From: Corynebacterium resistens DSM 45100
GTDB taxonomy: Bacteria > Actinomycetota > Actinomycetes > Mycobacteriales > Mycobacteriaceae
NCBI RefSeq assembly: GCF_000177535.2
Contig: NC_015673.1
Span: 1,426,001-1,490,000, forward strand
DNA: 64,000 nucleotides
Direction: 5' to 3'
Shown here: positions 28,030-38,010 of the stretch, piece by piece
Position numbering within the stretch: position 1 is the first letter of the stretch
Layout: the number at the start of each line of letters is the position of its first letter
Made by a program: the position numbers and the translations under genes
Notes under the pieces: model-generated
The model's database searches: none
The model's input: only the letters and a program-made list of their open reading frames with translations
Told to the model about the DNA's origin: nothing

Positions 28030-29346
28030 CTAGTTGACGTTACGCTCCTGTTGCCCCTCACCAACGTGATCGTAGAGCCAACGCATCACTGGATAGGCCA
28101 GAATGATGCCCACAGAACCCCATGCGATTCCCTCGAGAGAAACCGAACCCACCTGCAAGGTGAGGTTTCCGATTCCCGCGATCATTGCCACCGCGGCCGC
28201 AGTAAGGTTAACCGGATCAGTGAGCTTGACGTTATTGTCCTGCCAAATGCGTACACCCAACAAACCGATCATTCCATACAGCACAATGGTTGCCCCACCC
28301 AGGACTCCGGCGGGAATAGTAAGAATAATGGCGCCAAACTTCGGAATGAAAGCTAAGACAATTGCGAAAGCTGCTGCCACCCAGTAGGCGGCCGAGGAGT
28401 ACACCCGGGTTGCGGCCATCACGCCAATGTTTTCGGCATAGGTCGTGGTACCACTGCCTCCAAATCCTCCGGCCAATACCGTTGATGCACCATCGGCCAT
28501 CAGCGCGGATCCTGCGAGGTCGTCCAAGTCCCGGCCGGTCATGGTCGCTACAGCTTTAACATGACCTACGTTTTCCGCGATAAGCACAACCACCACTGGA
28601 AGGGTCACCGCAATGGCTGCCCAGTGAAATTCTGGGTGATGGAATTGAGGCAATCCCACCCACTTAGCGGCATCAATTGCCTGTCGGGATTCTTCGCTGA
28701 TTCCGCCTGTAACCCACGCGAAAATCCAACCGATGATGACACCCAGCAGAATAGCCAAGCGCCCCAACATACCCCGCCCGACCACGGTAACTAACACGAT
28801 TGCTGCCAAGGTAACAAACGCGATCAGCGGTTGGGTTTGAAAATTCGAAGTTGCAGCTGGCGCCAAGTTAAGTCCAATGAGGGCTACGATCGCACCCGTC
28901 ACCGCCGGGGGCATAACTGCATCGATGACCTTTCGCCCCATGGCTGTAACCACCGCACCAACCGCAATCAAAACAGCGCCCGCGGCGATCACACCACCCA
29001 GTTGCACCCCAATTCCTTGAGCCTGGGTAGCTGTCAAAGGCGCGATGAAGGCGAAAGAACTACCAAGGTAAGAAGGAAGTCGATTCCGAGTCACCAGCAA
29101 GAATAGGATTGTTCCCAAACCGGAAAATAGCAGGGTGGTGTTTACCGGGAAGCCAGTCAGCGTGGGAACCAATAACGTGGCGCCAAACATGGCGATCACG
29201 TGTTGCATTCCAATGCCTATTGTGCGTCCCCATGATAGGCGCTCTTCGGGCGCCACAACCTGCCCGAAGCCAATGGTCTTGCCATCACCGTGCAATGACC
29301 AGCCGAACAGGGATCCACTTTTAGTACTTCGTTTTGCCTCAGTCAC
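28030..29346 (-). CDS. uraA: Uracil/xanthine permease (NCS2 family)
   Basis: 438-residue integral membrane nucleobase:proton symporter of the NCS2 family, about 14 helices. Typical features are the early MQHVIAMFGATLLVP segment (about 47-61), the half-helix glutamate region LIAENVGHVKAV, and GGFGGSGTTTYAENIGVMAATRV in the second conserved motif. The AENIG stretch favours the uracil branch over xanthine or purine carriers. It is downstream of hflX in the same direction with a 21-bp gap. Just after sugR, it is the gene that normally follows the PTS block in corynebacteria. Confidence 0.9.
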   Translation of the reverse strand: MTEAKRSTKSGSLFGWSLHGDGKTIGFGQVVAPEERLSWGRTIGIGMQHVIAMFGATLLVPTLTGFPVNTTLLFSGLGTILFLLVTRNRLPSYLGSSFAFIAPLTATQAQGIGVQLGGVIAAGAVLIAVGAVVTAMGRKVIDAVMPPAVTGAIVALIGLNLAPAATSNFQTQPLIAFVTLAAIVLVTVVGRGMLGRLAILLGVIIGWIFAWVTGGISEESRQAIDAAKWVGLPQFHHPEFHWAAIAVTLPVVVVLIAENVGHVKAVATMTGRDLDDLAGSALMADGASTVLAGGFGGSGTTTYAENIGVMAATRVYSSAAYWVAAAFAIVLAFIPKFGAIILTIPAGVLGGATIVLYGMIGLLGVRIWQDNNVKLTDPVNLTAAAVAMIAGIGNLTLQVGSVSLEGIAWGSVGIILAYPVMRWLYDHVGEGQQERNVN

Positions 29347-29367
29347 AACCTCAAACTTTAGAGGGTG

Positions 29368-30840
29368 CTACTGCTCAACCGTGAATTCTTTCAACTCTGC
29401 AGCCACCTGCGCAGGCAAACGCACCTCCAAATGCGTGCCGTGCTCATCATAGGATTCGGAAAGTACCGTTCCCAACTCGTGCACGCGGGCCACCACGTCA
29501 CCACGATCAAACGGCACATGCAGGTCTACTTGGCTATCTAGCGAATTGAGAAATAGCTCTAGTCGCGTTTCAAGCTCACTGATGCCTTCACCACTGTGGG
29601 CGGAAACAAACACCACATCATCTAGTCGGTGGCGCAACTCTGCCAGTACTAAAGGATCAGCCTTGTCGATTTTGTTAACCACGAGGATTTCAGGCGGCGC
29701 GTGCTCCCCTGTTTCCTCCACGATTTCGCCGATAACCTTGTTCACCGCCACAATCTGCTCCAGCGGGAATGGGTCAGACCCATCTACGACATGCAAAACC
29801 ACATCGGCCGCCATGACCTCTTCCAGAGTCGAGCGGAAAGCTTCGACTAGTTGCGTAGGCAGGTGACGCACAAACCCCACTGTGTCAGTGAAAATCACAG
29901 CCCGCCCATCGGCTAGCTCAGCACGCCGAGTGGTGGGGTCCAAGGTAGCGAACAATGCGTCCTCTACCAGCACACCTGCTCCGGTCAAGGCATTGATGAG
30001 AGAAGATTTTCCAGCATTGGTGTAACCCGCAATGGCCACCTGCGCGATGGCGGCAGAATCGCGGCGCTCCCGTTTAATGTCGCGCGAGGTTTTCATGCTC
30101 GCAATTTCTTTGCGCAACCTCGCCATATCAGCGCGTAAACGACGGCGGTCGGCCTCAATCTTGGTTTCACCAGGGCCACGCAGACCCACACCGCCATTGG
30201 CTCCAGCCCGGCCACCTGCCTGCCGGGACAAGGCACCACCCCATCCGCGCACACGTGTGATCAGGTATTCCATCTGGGCTAGGGCAACTTGTGCCTTACC
30301 CTCTTTGGATTTGGCGTGCTGAGCGAAGATGTCCAAAATCAACATCGTTCGGTCAATAACCTTGACATCAAGGGCTTTCTCCAGAGCAATCATCTGCCCT
30401 GGGCTCAACTCACCATCTGCGATGACGGTATCGGCCCCCGTTTCAACGACGATGTGGCGCAGCTCATCGACCTTGCCACGGCCGATATAAGTGCCAGCAT
30501 CGGGTTTATCCCTCTTCTGATAGGTAATATCCGCGATTTCCGAGCCCGCGGTTTCAGCCAATGCAGCTAACTCCTCGAGCCTCGCTTCAATCTGTTGGAC
30601 TGTTCCTTCAGTCCACACCCCAACCAGAATCACTTTTTCCAGGCGGAGCTTACGGTACTCAACGTCATACCCGTCAGCCTGTTCATCGGTATAAGCGCTG
30701 GTGCCACGAGTCAAGCGACGTAAGGAGGAGCGAGCTTCCAAGTCCAACTCGCCGGTGGTCGGCTTGGTGGCGTCGATTAGAGAAGAGTCCTCATCGGTGG
30801 CGCGTCGAGCGCCGGGGTAAAGCTTACTTTCTTCAGTCAT
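29368..30840 (-). CDS. hflX: Ribosome-associated GTPase HflX
   Basis: GTPase that binds the 50S subunit and rescues or splits stalled and heat-damaged ribosomes. The N-terminal HflX domain runs from about 70 to 190, the family signature RGPGETKIE is at 221-229, and the G domain carries G1 GYTNAGKSS (272-280), G3 DTVGF (319-323) and G4 NKID (389-392). The 490-residue length includes a ~60-residue polar N-terminal extension, common in actinobacteria. It is divergent from the Cys-Gly-tailed hypothetical and upstream of uraA. In mycobacteria HflX limits macrolide-lincosamide action; the same role here is inference. Confidence 0.95.
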   Translation of the reverse strand: MTEESKLYPGARRATDEDSSLIDATKPTTGELDLEARSSLRRLTRGTSAYTDEQADGYDVEYRKLRLEKVILVGVWTEGTVQQIEARLEELAALAETAGSEIADITYQKRDKPDAGTYIGRGKVDELRHIVVETGADTVIADGELSPGQMIALEKALDVKVIDRTMLILDIFAQHAKSKEGKAQVALAQMEYLITRVRGWGGALSRQAGGRAGANGGVGLRGPGETKIEADRRRLRADMARLRKEIASMKTSRDIKRERRDSAAIAQVAIAGYTNAGKSSLINALTGAGVLVEDALFATLDPTTRRAELADGRAVIFTDTVGFVRHLPTQLVEAFRSTLEEVMAADVVLHVVDGSDPFPLEQIVAVNKVIGEIVEETGEHAPPEILVVNKIDKADPLVLAELRHRLDDVVFVSAHSGEGISELETRLELFLNSLDSQVDLHVPFDRGDVVARVHELGTVLSESYDEHGTHLEVRLPAQVAAELKEFTVEQ

Positions 30841-30921
30841 TACTTCTTATTTTTGCATGTTTACCTGCACAAAAGAAATCCGATGCGGGTATCAACAACC
30901 GTGGGGTCTACAGTGGACTTC

Positions 30922-31725
30922 ATGATTGCTGAGTTGACGAGTGTGGGTCTGGAGTTTCCGCAATGGCAGGATGCGCTGGAGGCTGCCTACGCCTCCGGTC
31001 GCCTCGCGGTCACCGGTGAAGTCGAGGGTGGGCAAGTTTTGCAGTATGACGATCCCAGCGGCGCGCGGCTCGTCATTCTGGCTGCTCCCCCGTACGGTTC
31101 TTTCGCCAGCTTTTCCGGAGGCACCCCCACGAGTGCTCATATTTCCATGATCAACGACATCGTTGGCGTTCTGGATATTGTCGACGACAGCCCAGCTTTG
31201 CAAACGAGTAATCAAGACGCACCTGTCGTCTCCTCCCTCACAGCAACTGTCGCGCAGGGCCCCATGCTTGCCGACGTCTCCGGCATGCAATACCAACCCG
31301 TAGAGATCACCGCCCTGGCCGTAGATGTTTCTCTTTTTACCGACGCCACGTTTTTCGCCGCCGCAGGCGGTTCCGCAGTGGGCACGGTGGATTCTGTTGG
31401 GTTGTCTGAGATGAACTCTGGTGCGACCTCTCCTCACGCCAAGGCTCGCATCGCAGTAGAAACTACTGAAGCTACCCGGCGGACATCCGAGCTGACCGGT
31501 CAGTCGTTTTGGGTATGCACAGTTCGTAGTCCATTTGAATTCACCGTTGTGCTGCCCGAAAGCGTAGGAGATGTAGAAGCCCTGACCAGAACCCCTGAAG
31601 GCAAGGTGCGGCCGTTGATCCTGTCCGGCGAAGTCGCCTTCACAGCCACGACGGTAGCAGCCGCCAGCTGTGCCACCAGTGGCGGTTGCGGGACAGGAAA
31701 CTGCGGCTGCGGAGGCGCACATTAG
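30922..31725 (+). CDS. Conserved hypothetical protein with a Cys-Gly-rich tail
   Basis: 267-residue protein of no recognised family. I recall a positional homologue between hflX and dapF in other corynebacteria. Residues 1-240 are an alternating hydrophobic/polar alpha-beta pattern with one Cys. The C-terminus is [18 protein letters not shown], five cysteines within 14 residues, suggesting binding of metal or an Fe-S cluster, or a redox tail. MiaB in this window ends in a similar CATGGCGCE. The ATG at 30922 was chosen because a TACAGT box stands 9 bases before it; earlier ATG (30883) and GTG (30913) starts are possible. It converges on dapF with 5 bases between. Confidence 0.7.
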   Translation: MIAELTSVGLEFPQWQDALEAAYASGRLAVTGEVEGGQVLQYDDPSGARLVILAAPPYGSFASFSGGTPTSAHISMINDIVGVLDIVDDSPALQTSNQDAPVVSSLTATVAQGPMLADVSGMQYQPVEITALAVDVSLFTDATFFAAAGGSAVGTVDSVGLSEMNSGATSPHAKARIAVETTEATRRTSELTGQSFWVCTVRSPFEFTVVLPESVGDVEALTRTPEGKVRPLILSGEVAFTATTVAAASCATSGGCGTGNCGCGGAH

Positions 31726-31730
31726 AACAT

Positions 31731-32681
31731 CTAGCAGGACATTTCGCCCCGCGCGACGATCTGCGATGGCCCGGTGAGCACTGCGGTATCTGCGGTGATG
31801 TCCACTTCGACTTCACCACCGGGTACCCGTACAACGACCGTGCCGAATTCTTTTCCAGCGTCGGCCAATGCCGCCACGGCCGTAGCTACCGTTCCAGTCC
31901 CGCAACTGCGGGTTTCTCCAACACCGCGTTCATGCACACGCATGTGGACCGCACCATCTTCGAGTGGAGTGGCAACCTCAACATTCACCCCAGTTGGGAA
32001 GAACTCTTCATCCCAAGTGACCTTTTCCCCGATGGGAAGTTCCGCGAGCTTTTCCGCCGTGAGATTTGGAATGATTGCCGCCAGATGCGGATTCCCCATG
32101 TCCACACCCAATCCAGCGAGGTTGAAGCCACCGATGGAGGCCGTGGACATGCCGGTCACTACTGGACGCCCCATATCCACGCTCACCTTGGCCTGCTGCG
32201 CATCGGCTTCGTGAATTTTCACAATTTTTCGCCCCGCGCGCGTACCCACCCCAATCTCAATAGGGAACTTCGGTTCTCCCCCTCCAATCAGCTTTTCCGC
32301 GATCAGTACATGTGCGAAGGCACGCACACCGTTGCCACACATCTCAGCAATAGACCCGTCTGCATTGCGATAGTCCATGAACCACTCATCTTCATGGATG
32401 GTGGCGCGTGGGTTCTCCGGGTCCGGTTGGAGAATGTTGGGGTCCAGCACGTTGGCGTCGATAAGAGAAGCCGCTGTGGCCACGCGAATCACCCCGTCCC
32501 CTCCTATGCCAGCGTGCCGATCGGCAATTCGGCGCACGCGATCCTCGTTGAGATCCACTGTCACCGTTGGATCCACGATGAACACGAAATCGTTCTGCGT
32601 TCCGTGCGCCTTAATAAACCGAGTCATTCCAGCAGAGCGAGAGACCGTCGAAGTCGCCCGGAAAGAGTGCTTAGCGTTCAT
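31731..32681 (-). CDS. dapF: Diaminopimelate epimerase
   Basis: Converts LL- to meso-diaminopimelate for lysine and peptidoglycan. The two catalytic cysteines are Cys115 in EMCGNGVRAF and Cys260 in RSCGTGTVAT. FIKAHGTQNDF (22-32) is the family's opening motif. The long start at 32681 gives 316 residues and has a weak TAGGCTGG upstream; the ATG at 32627, starting MTRFIKAHG, would fit the usual family length better but has no Shine-Dalgarno sequence, so the start is unsettled. It is downstream of miaA (64 bp) and probably in the same transcript. It works with DapA and DapB, encoded at 56-58.6 kb. Confidence 0.96.
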   Translation of the reverse strand: MNAKHSFRATSTVSRSAGMTRFIKAHGTQNDFVFIVDPTVTVDLNEDRVRRIADRHAGIGGDGVIRVATAASLIDANVLDPNILQPDPENPRATIHEDEWFMDYRNADGSIAEMCGNGVRAFAHVLIAEKLIGGGEPKFPIEIGVGTRAGRKIVKIHEADAQQAKVSVDMGRPVVTGMSTASIGGFNLAGLGVDMGNPHLAAIIPNLTAEKLAELPIGEKVTWDEEFFPTGVNVEVATPLEDGAVHMRVHERGVGETRSCGTGTVATAVAALADAGKEFGTVVVRVPGGEVEVDITADTAVLTGPSQIVARGEMSC

Positions 32682-32745
32682 GGTGTACCAGCCTACCGGG
32701 GATCAATTTCGGTTCAACAATGGCAAGCGCTGCGGAAAAAGTCGG

Positions 32746-33744
32746 CTACTGCTGCTCGATGATTCTTAGAGCTTGGGAGGTAGGGTCTTCGGCTGCCGCA
32801 GAAATCCACTGCACCCGCGGGTCTCGGCGAAACCAACTACGTTGCCGGCGTGCGTAGCGGCGCGTTCCGATGACGGTGGCCTCGCGAGCTGCGGACTCGG
32901 TCACCTTCCCATCCAGCAAATCCAGCACTTGGGAGTATCCTATCGCCTGTCCCGCAGTGGACTCTCGGACAAGACCCTCATCGCGTAAACGCTCAACCTC
33001 GTCAACGAGCCCTTGGTCGAACATGAGATCAACCCGTTTTTCGAGACGAGGGTTCAGCCATTCAGCATCTGCGTGTAAACCAAGAATTCGCATATTCCAG
33101 CGGGCTGGGCGATCTTTCGGGGGCTGGGACGCCGCAAAAGGCTTTCCAGTGAGCTCGATGACTTCCAGAGCCCGGACCGTTCTTCGAGGATCACGAGTTT
33201 CGATAATTCTTGCCGCTTCTGGATCAACGGTGGCCAAATGGGCATGCAAGGCTTCCACACCAATCTTTTCCAAGCGAGCCTCCCACTTCGCACGAACCTG
33301 CGGGTCAGTGGGGGGAAAATCCCATTCATCCACCAGAGCTTGGACGTACATCATGGATCCGCCAACGAAAATGGGGATTTTCCCGCGGGCCATGATGTCT
33401 TCGGCATCTGCGATGGCGCCGGCTCGATACTCCGCCACGGACGCCGGTTGAGTTACCGGCCAAATATCCAACTGATGATGCGGAATGCCTCGGCGTTGGT
33501 CCAGGGGTAATTTCGCGGTACCAATATCCATGCCTCGATATAGCTGCATCGAGTCAATATTGATGATTTCCCCGCCCAACTGTTGGGCTAGCTCTAAGGA
33601 GAGATCGGACTTCCCCGCACCAGTCGGTCCCACAACCGCCACGGGGGTTATGCAATGTTCTGGGGTGTTGCACTGCGAAGAATCACCACCGCTGGTGGCT
33701 TGGTGCTGGTTGCCGAAATGATGGTGCAGAGCCGAGTTTTTCAT
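32746..33744 (-). CDS. miaA: tRNA dimethylallyltransferase
   Basis: Transfers a dimethylallyl group to A37 of tRNAs reading UNN codons; MiaB then thiomethylates the product. The P-loop is GPTGAGKS (39-46), followed by [24 protein letters not shown] and the C-terminal [15 protein letters not shown]. The 332 residues include ~33 N-terminal residues rich in His, Gln and Ser ahead of the core, so the start may be too early, but no better start with a ribosome site is seen. A 27-bp tandem repeat lies directly upstream. miaB is about 3 kb away on the same strand. Confidence 0.95.
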   Translation of the reverse strand: MKNSALHHHFGNQHQATSGGDSSQCNTPEHCITPVAVVGPTGAGKSDLSLELAQQLGGEIINIDSMQLYRGMDIGTAKLPLDQRRGIPHHQLDIWPVTQPASVAEYRAGAIADAEDIMARGKIPIFVGGSMMYVQALVDEWDFPPTDPQVRAKWEARLEKIGVEALHAHLATVDPEAARIIETRDPRRTVRALEVIELTGKPFAASQPPKDRPARWNMRILGLHADAEWLNPRLEKRVDLMFDQGLVDEVERLRDEGLVRESTAGQAIGYSQVLDLLDGKVTESAAREATVIGTRRYARRQRSWFRRDPRVQWISAAAEDPTSQALRIIEQQ

Positions 33745-33756
33745 GATGCGCCCAGT

Positions 33757-33837
33757 GTAGCTATCTGGTGCAGCCGCCTGAGAGTAGCTACCTAGTGAAG
33801 TCGCCCACGAGTAGCTATCCGGTGCAGCTGCCAGAGT
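33757..33837. repeat. Three 27-bp tandem repeats upstream of miaA
   Basis: Units begin at 33757, 33784 and 33811. Each starts GTAGCTAYCYRGTGMAG and ends in a variable C/G/A-rich part; a partial fourth unit (TGCAGCTGTC) follows. They lie 13-93 bp before the miaA start codon, in its promoter or leader. The rest of the 346-bp gap (33745-34090) holds no gene; the DUF349 gene's ribosome site AAGGAG is near its right end. Confidence 0.85.
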
Positions 33838-34090
33838 GCAGCTGTCTTACCCGTATCAGCCAGGGTTATCTACCTCCGTAAGCCAGCACTCTAGAGGGCT
33901 TGAAGCAGAAGTTTCGCCGAGACTGAGAAGAATCTGTCATACTCAAAACTGTAGAAATTAACCCACCCAAAGAATTACCCTAGTTGGGTTGTCCACTGGC
34001 AGCCGTGCCGCGCGGCAAGAAGAATAGTCCCGCAGGAAGTTTGGCCCACAACCTTCCATCCCACAACGAGCGGGAGCAAGGAGTAACACG

Positions 34091-35482
34091 ATGACAAACG
34101 CACCTCACGACCCAAAGAATGCCACGCAGGGCGGGCAAACCCCCGTGTCTCGCCCCACCCCTGGGACCGTGGCTTCAGCACGGCCAAACCCAGCAGCTCT
34201 GGCTAAAAACAAACCCGCGGTGACGAAGCAGGCAGCGCCTGCAGCTGGGGTCAAAATCCCGCACAATGACCCCGCGAAATGGGGGCGTGTGGAAGCCGAT
34301 GGGAGCGCGTATGTCAGCACATCGACTGGAGAACGTCATATCGGGGATTACAAAGCAGGCTCTCCAGAAGAGGGGTTAGCTCACTTCGGAGCCCGGTTCG
34401 ATGATGTCTCAACCGAAATCGCACTCTTGGAAACACGCTTGACAACCCACCCCGAAGAAGCACGCCGAATCCGTTCTGATGCCGGCAAGATACGGGAAGA
34501 TTTGGATAGCGCGGCGATCATTGGAGATATCGAAAGCCTGCACCGTCGGCTGGCCACTATTGCCACTCTGTCTGTTGAGGTCGAAAGTAAGGAGGCAGCT
34601 GAAAAGGAGCACCGGCGCACGGTAGCCACCGAACGTAAAGAGGCGTTGGCCACCGAGGCCGAGAAACTTGCTGCCCATTCCACTGATTGGAAGCAGGCTG
34701 GGGATCGTTTGCGGGAAATCGTCGACGAGTGGAAGACCATCAAGGGTGTGGATCGCACGATCGATGACCAGCTCTGGAAACGTTACGCTGCTGCGCGTGA
34801 TTCTTTCCGCAAGCGGCGCGGAGCCCACTTTGCGGAACTCGATCGCAATCGCGTGGCGGTGAAATCTGTGAAAGAGGACCTCATCGCTCGCGCCGAGGCA
34901 CTACAGGATTCCACGGACTGGGCTGAGACTTCCCGTGCTTACCGCGATCTCATGAAGGAGTGGAAAGCAGCTGGGCGCGCTCACCGCGATGTAGACGACA
35001 AGTTGTGGGAACGCTTCCGCACTGCCCAGGATAAGTTCTTCGAAGCGAGGAAAGCCAATGATGCCAAGCGCGACGAAGAATTTGAGGCCAACGCAGTGGC
35101 CAAGCAGCAGCTTCTGGACGAGTACGACACCAAGATTTCTCCCGCAGACCACGGCCTTGACAAGGCACGTCAGGCACTGCATGAGCTACAGGAAAAATGG
35201 GAAGAAATCGGTTACGTACCACGCGGGCGTGTCCGCGAATTCGAAGATAAAATCGCCACAGTAGAAAAACGCGTATCCGATGCGGCGGATGCCGAATGGC
35301 GACGCACCGATCCTGAAGCACAAGCTAAGATCGCTCAATTCCAAGCGAAGGCAGATCAGTTCGCCAAGGAGGCCGAGGCTTTCGAGGCCAAGGGCAACGA
35401 AAAGAAAGCCGCCGCCCTTCGCGAGCAGGCGGCACAGTGGCAACAGTGGGCTGACACTGCCGCTGCGGCTATTGAGAACTAA
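34091..35482 (+). CDS. DUF349 domain protein
   Basis: 463-residue protein, almost entirely alpha-helical and charged. After a disordered, Pro/Ala-rich N-terminus (1-60) come repeated DUF349 units. The motif W-(K/R)-x-(A/I)-G-x-x-x-x-x-x-(D/V)-D-x-L-W appears as DEWKTIKGVDRTIDDQLWKR (about 216-235) and EWKAAGRAHRDVDDKLWERF (about 291-310), with a third, weaker unit near 370. The last 60 residues are a Lys/Ala/Glu coiled coil. The family is widespread in actinobacteria with no established function. The start ATG 34091 follows CAAGGAGTAACACG. A strong terminator lies 29 bp after the stop. Confidence 0.88.
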   Translation: MTNAPHDPKNATQGGQTPVSRPTPGTVASARPNPAALAKNKPAVTKQAAPAAGVKIPHNDPAKWGRVEADGSAYVSTSTGERHIGDYKAGSPEEGLAHFGARFDDVSTEIALLETRLTTHPEEARRIRSDAGKIREDLDSAAIIGDIESLHRRLATIATLSVEVESKEAAEKEHRRTVATERKEALATEAEKLAAHSTDWKQAGDRLREIVDEWKTIKGVDRTIDDQLWKRYAAARDSFRKRRGAHFAELDRNRVAVKSVKEDLIARAEALQDSTDWAETSRAYRDLMKEWKAAGRAHRDVDDKLWERFRTAQDKFFEARKANDAKRDEEFEANAVAKQQLLDEYDTKISPADHGLDKARQALHELQEKWEEIGYVPRGRVREFEDKIATVEKRVSDAADAEWRRTDPEAQAKIAQFQAKADQFAKEAEAFEAKGNEKKAAALREQAAQWQQWADTAAAAIEN

Positions 35483-35503
35483 CTCTCAATAACCCAATAA
35501 CCG

Positions 35504-36262
35504 TTACTCTCCGTCAGGGTTCACGCCCTGACGGTTTTCTTTTTGAGCGCGTCGAACACGGCGACGTTCTGCTGCCACTGCCCTGCGATCATCCACAAAA
35601 TCGTTGATCTGTTCGCGCTCTTCCAATCCGGTACGCAGGCGTTGCTGTTTAAGGCGGGACGCTTCATCACGGTGAGCTTCTTCCCTACGCGCCTGCGCGA
35701 GGGCCTTTTGCAAAGGGGTCTTGCGAAACAGCAAAACAGACAACGTTGCAAAAAGAATCGTCAGGCATACAGCCGCAATTATCAGGCCATAAGCCGGCCC
35801 CTCACCCGGATCCGTCACCGGCCGCGATTGCCGAATCCAAATTGCGAACGCCGAGTACCACCACGCGATTCCCGCGAAGAACCAGTTCACCCACGCCACC
35901 AACCACGAGCGAGAAACGATCGTACCGATGGGCAGTAGTATGCCACCGGTCAGCGCCAGCCAACTATATGCTCGCTCCGGCAACTTGGTGTTAAATTCCT
36001 GAGCCACCGGAGAGTTAAACAGCACGTCGTACCCGTGAACCTCACCGGAGTGAGGCAAAACAATGGCTATCAGTACACCAAACAAGCCAATCGCCATAGG
36101 CGCGAGGAATGGTTGGTAATTCACGTCACGCGCGGCTGATTTCTCAGCAGCCTGCAGGTCGCCACGGTACTTCGCGAGCTTGTCATCACCGTCGGTCAGA
36201 GCCGAATTGTTGCTCGGTTCGGTGGGATTAACGCCCTTCGATTTGGTGTTACTCACAGCCAC
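35504..36262 (-). CDS. Rv2732c-like membrane protein
   Basis: 252-residue membrane protein conserved beside miaB in corynebacteria and mycobacteria (Rv2732c position). A polar N-terminus (1-50) is followed by four hydrophobic helices at about 53-71, 99-116, 122-144 and 158-180, then a highly charged C-terminal helix rich in Arg, Glu and Gln (about 185-250), likely a cytoplasmic coiled coil. Its start overlaps the miaB stop by 14 bases, so the pair is co-transcribed and probably translationally coupled. Its end contains the opposing gene's terminator. Function unknown. Confidence 0.8.
   Translation of the reverse strand: MAVSNTKSKGVNPTEPSNNSALTDGDDKLAKYRGDLQAAEKSAARDVNYQPFLAPMAIGLFGVLIAIVLPHSGEVHGYDVLFNSPVAQEFNTKLPERAYSWLALTGGILLPIGTIVSRSWLVAWVNWFFAGIAWWYSAFAIWIRQSRPVTDPGEGPAYGLIIAAVCLTILFATLSVLLFRKTPLQKALAQARREEAHRDEASRLKQQRLRTGLEEREQINDFVDDRRAVAAERRRVRRAQKENRQGVNPDGE
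35511..35545 (+). terminator. Intrinsic terminator of the DUF349 gene
   Basis: Perfect 9-bp stem CCGTCAGGG (35511-35519) and CCCTGACGG (35526-35534) with a 6-nt loop, followed by TTTTCTTTTT. It lies inside the last codons of the convergent membrane-protein gene, whose C-terminal residues QGVNPDGE are encoded by the same bases. Confidence 0.9.
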
Positions 36263-37772
36263 ATCCTCCTGTTGCGCATCCCGTTGCCACCGGTTGCTGT
36301 TGTTCGGTTGGTTTCGGTCGGTTGAAGCCTGGCATCCCTAGACCGACGCCCACGGGCGCAGTGGTCGGGGTTTGTCCCAGTTCGGTCATGTCCCCCGCCT
36401 TCGTCTTGCGGTGGGCAAGCACGCCGGCGTCGGCGAAAAGAAAATGACCGGCAGCTCCGGTGACTTCCACCTCAACAATATCCCCCGCGCGGATTCCTTC
36501 GACCGTAGGGTCAAAGTGGATCAAGCGACCATCGCGGGCGCGACCACTCATGCGCTTCGTCTCATCGTTTTTTCGGCCATCAGCTTGAACCAACAGCTCT
36601 TGGCGGGTTCCGATGAGCTTTTCGTTTTCCTCGCGACTAATGCGTTCCTGCAGCTCCAGTAGACGTTCGTAGCGGTCCTGTACCACAGCTTTAGGGATTT
36701 GATTGTCCATTTCCGCGGCTGGGGTTCCGGGACGTGGGGAGTATTGGAAGGTGTACGCGCTTGCAAAGCGAGACTTTTCTACCACATCCATGGTCGCTTG
36801 GAAGTCTTCCTCGGTTTCGCCTGGGAAGCCGACAATAATGTCAGTCGTGATGGCTGCGTGTGGAATACGTTCCCGTACCTTTTCAAGAATCGCAAGGAAC
36901 TTCTTCGAGCGGTAGGAACGGCGCATGTCTTTAAGCACCTTGTCACTTCCAGACTGCAGAGGCATGTGCAACTGCGGGCACACCACCGGAGTCTCCGCCA
37001 TGGCTTCGATCACGTCATCAGTGAATTCCGCGGGGTGCGGGCTTGTAAAGCGCAAACGTTCTAGCCCTTCGATTTCGCCACAGGCTCGAAGGAGTTTCGC
37101 GAAGGCGCCACGGTCCCGTTCCAATTCGGGGTCGGAGAAATTCACGCCATACGCGTTCACGTTTTGCCCCAGCAAAGTCACTTCGCTCACACCCTGATCC
37201 ACCAGGGCTTTCACCTCGGCGAGGATCTCCCCCGGCCGGCGGTCTTGTTCCTTTCCTCGCAGGGAGGGGACAATGCAAAACGTGCAAGTGTTGTTGCAAC
37301 CTACAGAAACGGACACCCAACCTGCGTAAGCGGACTCACGTTTGGCGGGCAGCACCGAAGGAAACTCCTCGAGGCTATCCACAATCTCCACTTCCGCGCG
37401 TTCGTTGTGTGCGGATCGCGCTAGCAAAGTCGGCAGACTACCTAAGTTGTGGGTACCGAAAACTACATCAACCCACGGCGCCTTCTTCACCACTGTTTGC
37501 TTATCCTTTTGCGCCATGCAGCCACCGACGGCGATCTGCATACCAGGGTGGCTATCTTTGACAGCCTTCATTTGACCGAGCGTGCCGTACAAGCGGTTGT
37601 CGGCATTCTCCCGCACTGCGCAAGTGTTGAATACCACAACATCCGGGGTTTGCCCCTCGCCGACAGGTATATATCCATTATCTTCGAGCAACCCAGAAAG
37701 TCGTTCAGAATCATGAACATTCATCTGGCAGCCGAATGTACGCACCTCATATGTGCGAGCTTGGGGGTTCAT
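36249..37772 (-). CDS. miaB: tRNA-2-methylthio-N6-dimethylallyladenosine synthase
   Basis: Radical-SAM methylthiotransferase that completes ms2i6A37 in tRNA after MiaA. The auxiliary cluster is held by Cys15, Cys51 and Cys85. The radical-SAM cluster CxxxCxxC is Cys159, Cys163, Cys166 ([12 protein letters not shown]). A TRAM domain lies near 390-455. The 507 residues include a ~50-residue tail rich in Pro, Gln and Gly that ends CATGGCGCE, three extra cysteines not part of the known catalytic set. The 37773-38010 gap before gluA (238 bp) carries divergent promoters but no other recognisable feature. Confidence 0.96.
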   Translation of the reverse strand: MNPQARTYEVRTFGCQMNVHDSERLSGLLEDNGYIPVGEGQTPDVVVFNTCAVRENADNRLYGTLGQMKAVKDSHPGMQIAVGGCMAQKDKQTVVKKAPWVDVVFGTHNLGSLPTLLARSAHNERAEVEIVDSLEEFPSVLPAKRESAYAGWVSVSVGCNNTCTFCIVPSLRGKEQDRRPGEILAEVKALVDQGVSEVTLLGQNVNAYGVNFSDPELERDRGAFAKLLRACGEIEGLERLRFTSPHPAEFTDDVIEAMAETPVVCPQLHMPLQSGSDKVLKDMRRSYRSKKFLAILEKVRERIPHAAITTDIIVGFPGETEEDFQATMDVVEKSRFASAYTFQYSPRPGTPAAEMDNQIPKAVVQDRYERLLELQERISREENEKLIGTRQELLVQADGRKNDETKRMSGRARDGRLIHFDPTVEGIRAGDIVEVEVTGAAGHFLFADAGVLAHRKTKAGDMTELGQTPTTAPVGVGLGMPGFNRPKPTEQQQPVATGCATGGCGCE

Positions 37773-38010
37773 CGTCGCAATTCACCTCGTGGGCGTCGGA
37801 AAAAATAAGCAATAAGCTAAGCAGCCACACACCACCGAAAAGCCAAGAAGTACCACGTCAGAGGGTGCAAGGTGGCGGGCGTGAGCGTGCAATGGTACAG
37901 CCTGCAATCCTAACGCAGACCTAGGCCGGAGCAGAAACCACCAACTTCCGGTAGTAACCCGCAACTCATGATTTCCTAAAAGTGAGGTGTCGTGCACTAA
38001 TCTAACGGCT

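Noticed and set aside
30892..31722. 276-residue minus-strand frame opposite the Cys-Gly-tailed gene
   Set aside because: It starts with Cys/Gly-rich antisense of the tail, shows no family features, and overlaps the better plus-strand frame completely.
31686..32762. 358-residue plus-strand frame
   Set aside because: Antisense of dapF, which has both catalytic cysteine motifs.
33757..33837. 27-bp repeats as a CRISPR array
   Set aside because: The units are directly adjacent with no unique spacers, and no cas genes are nearby.
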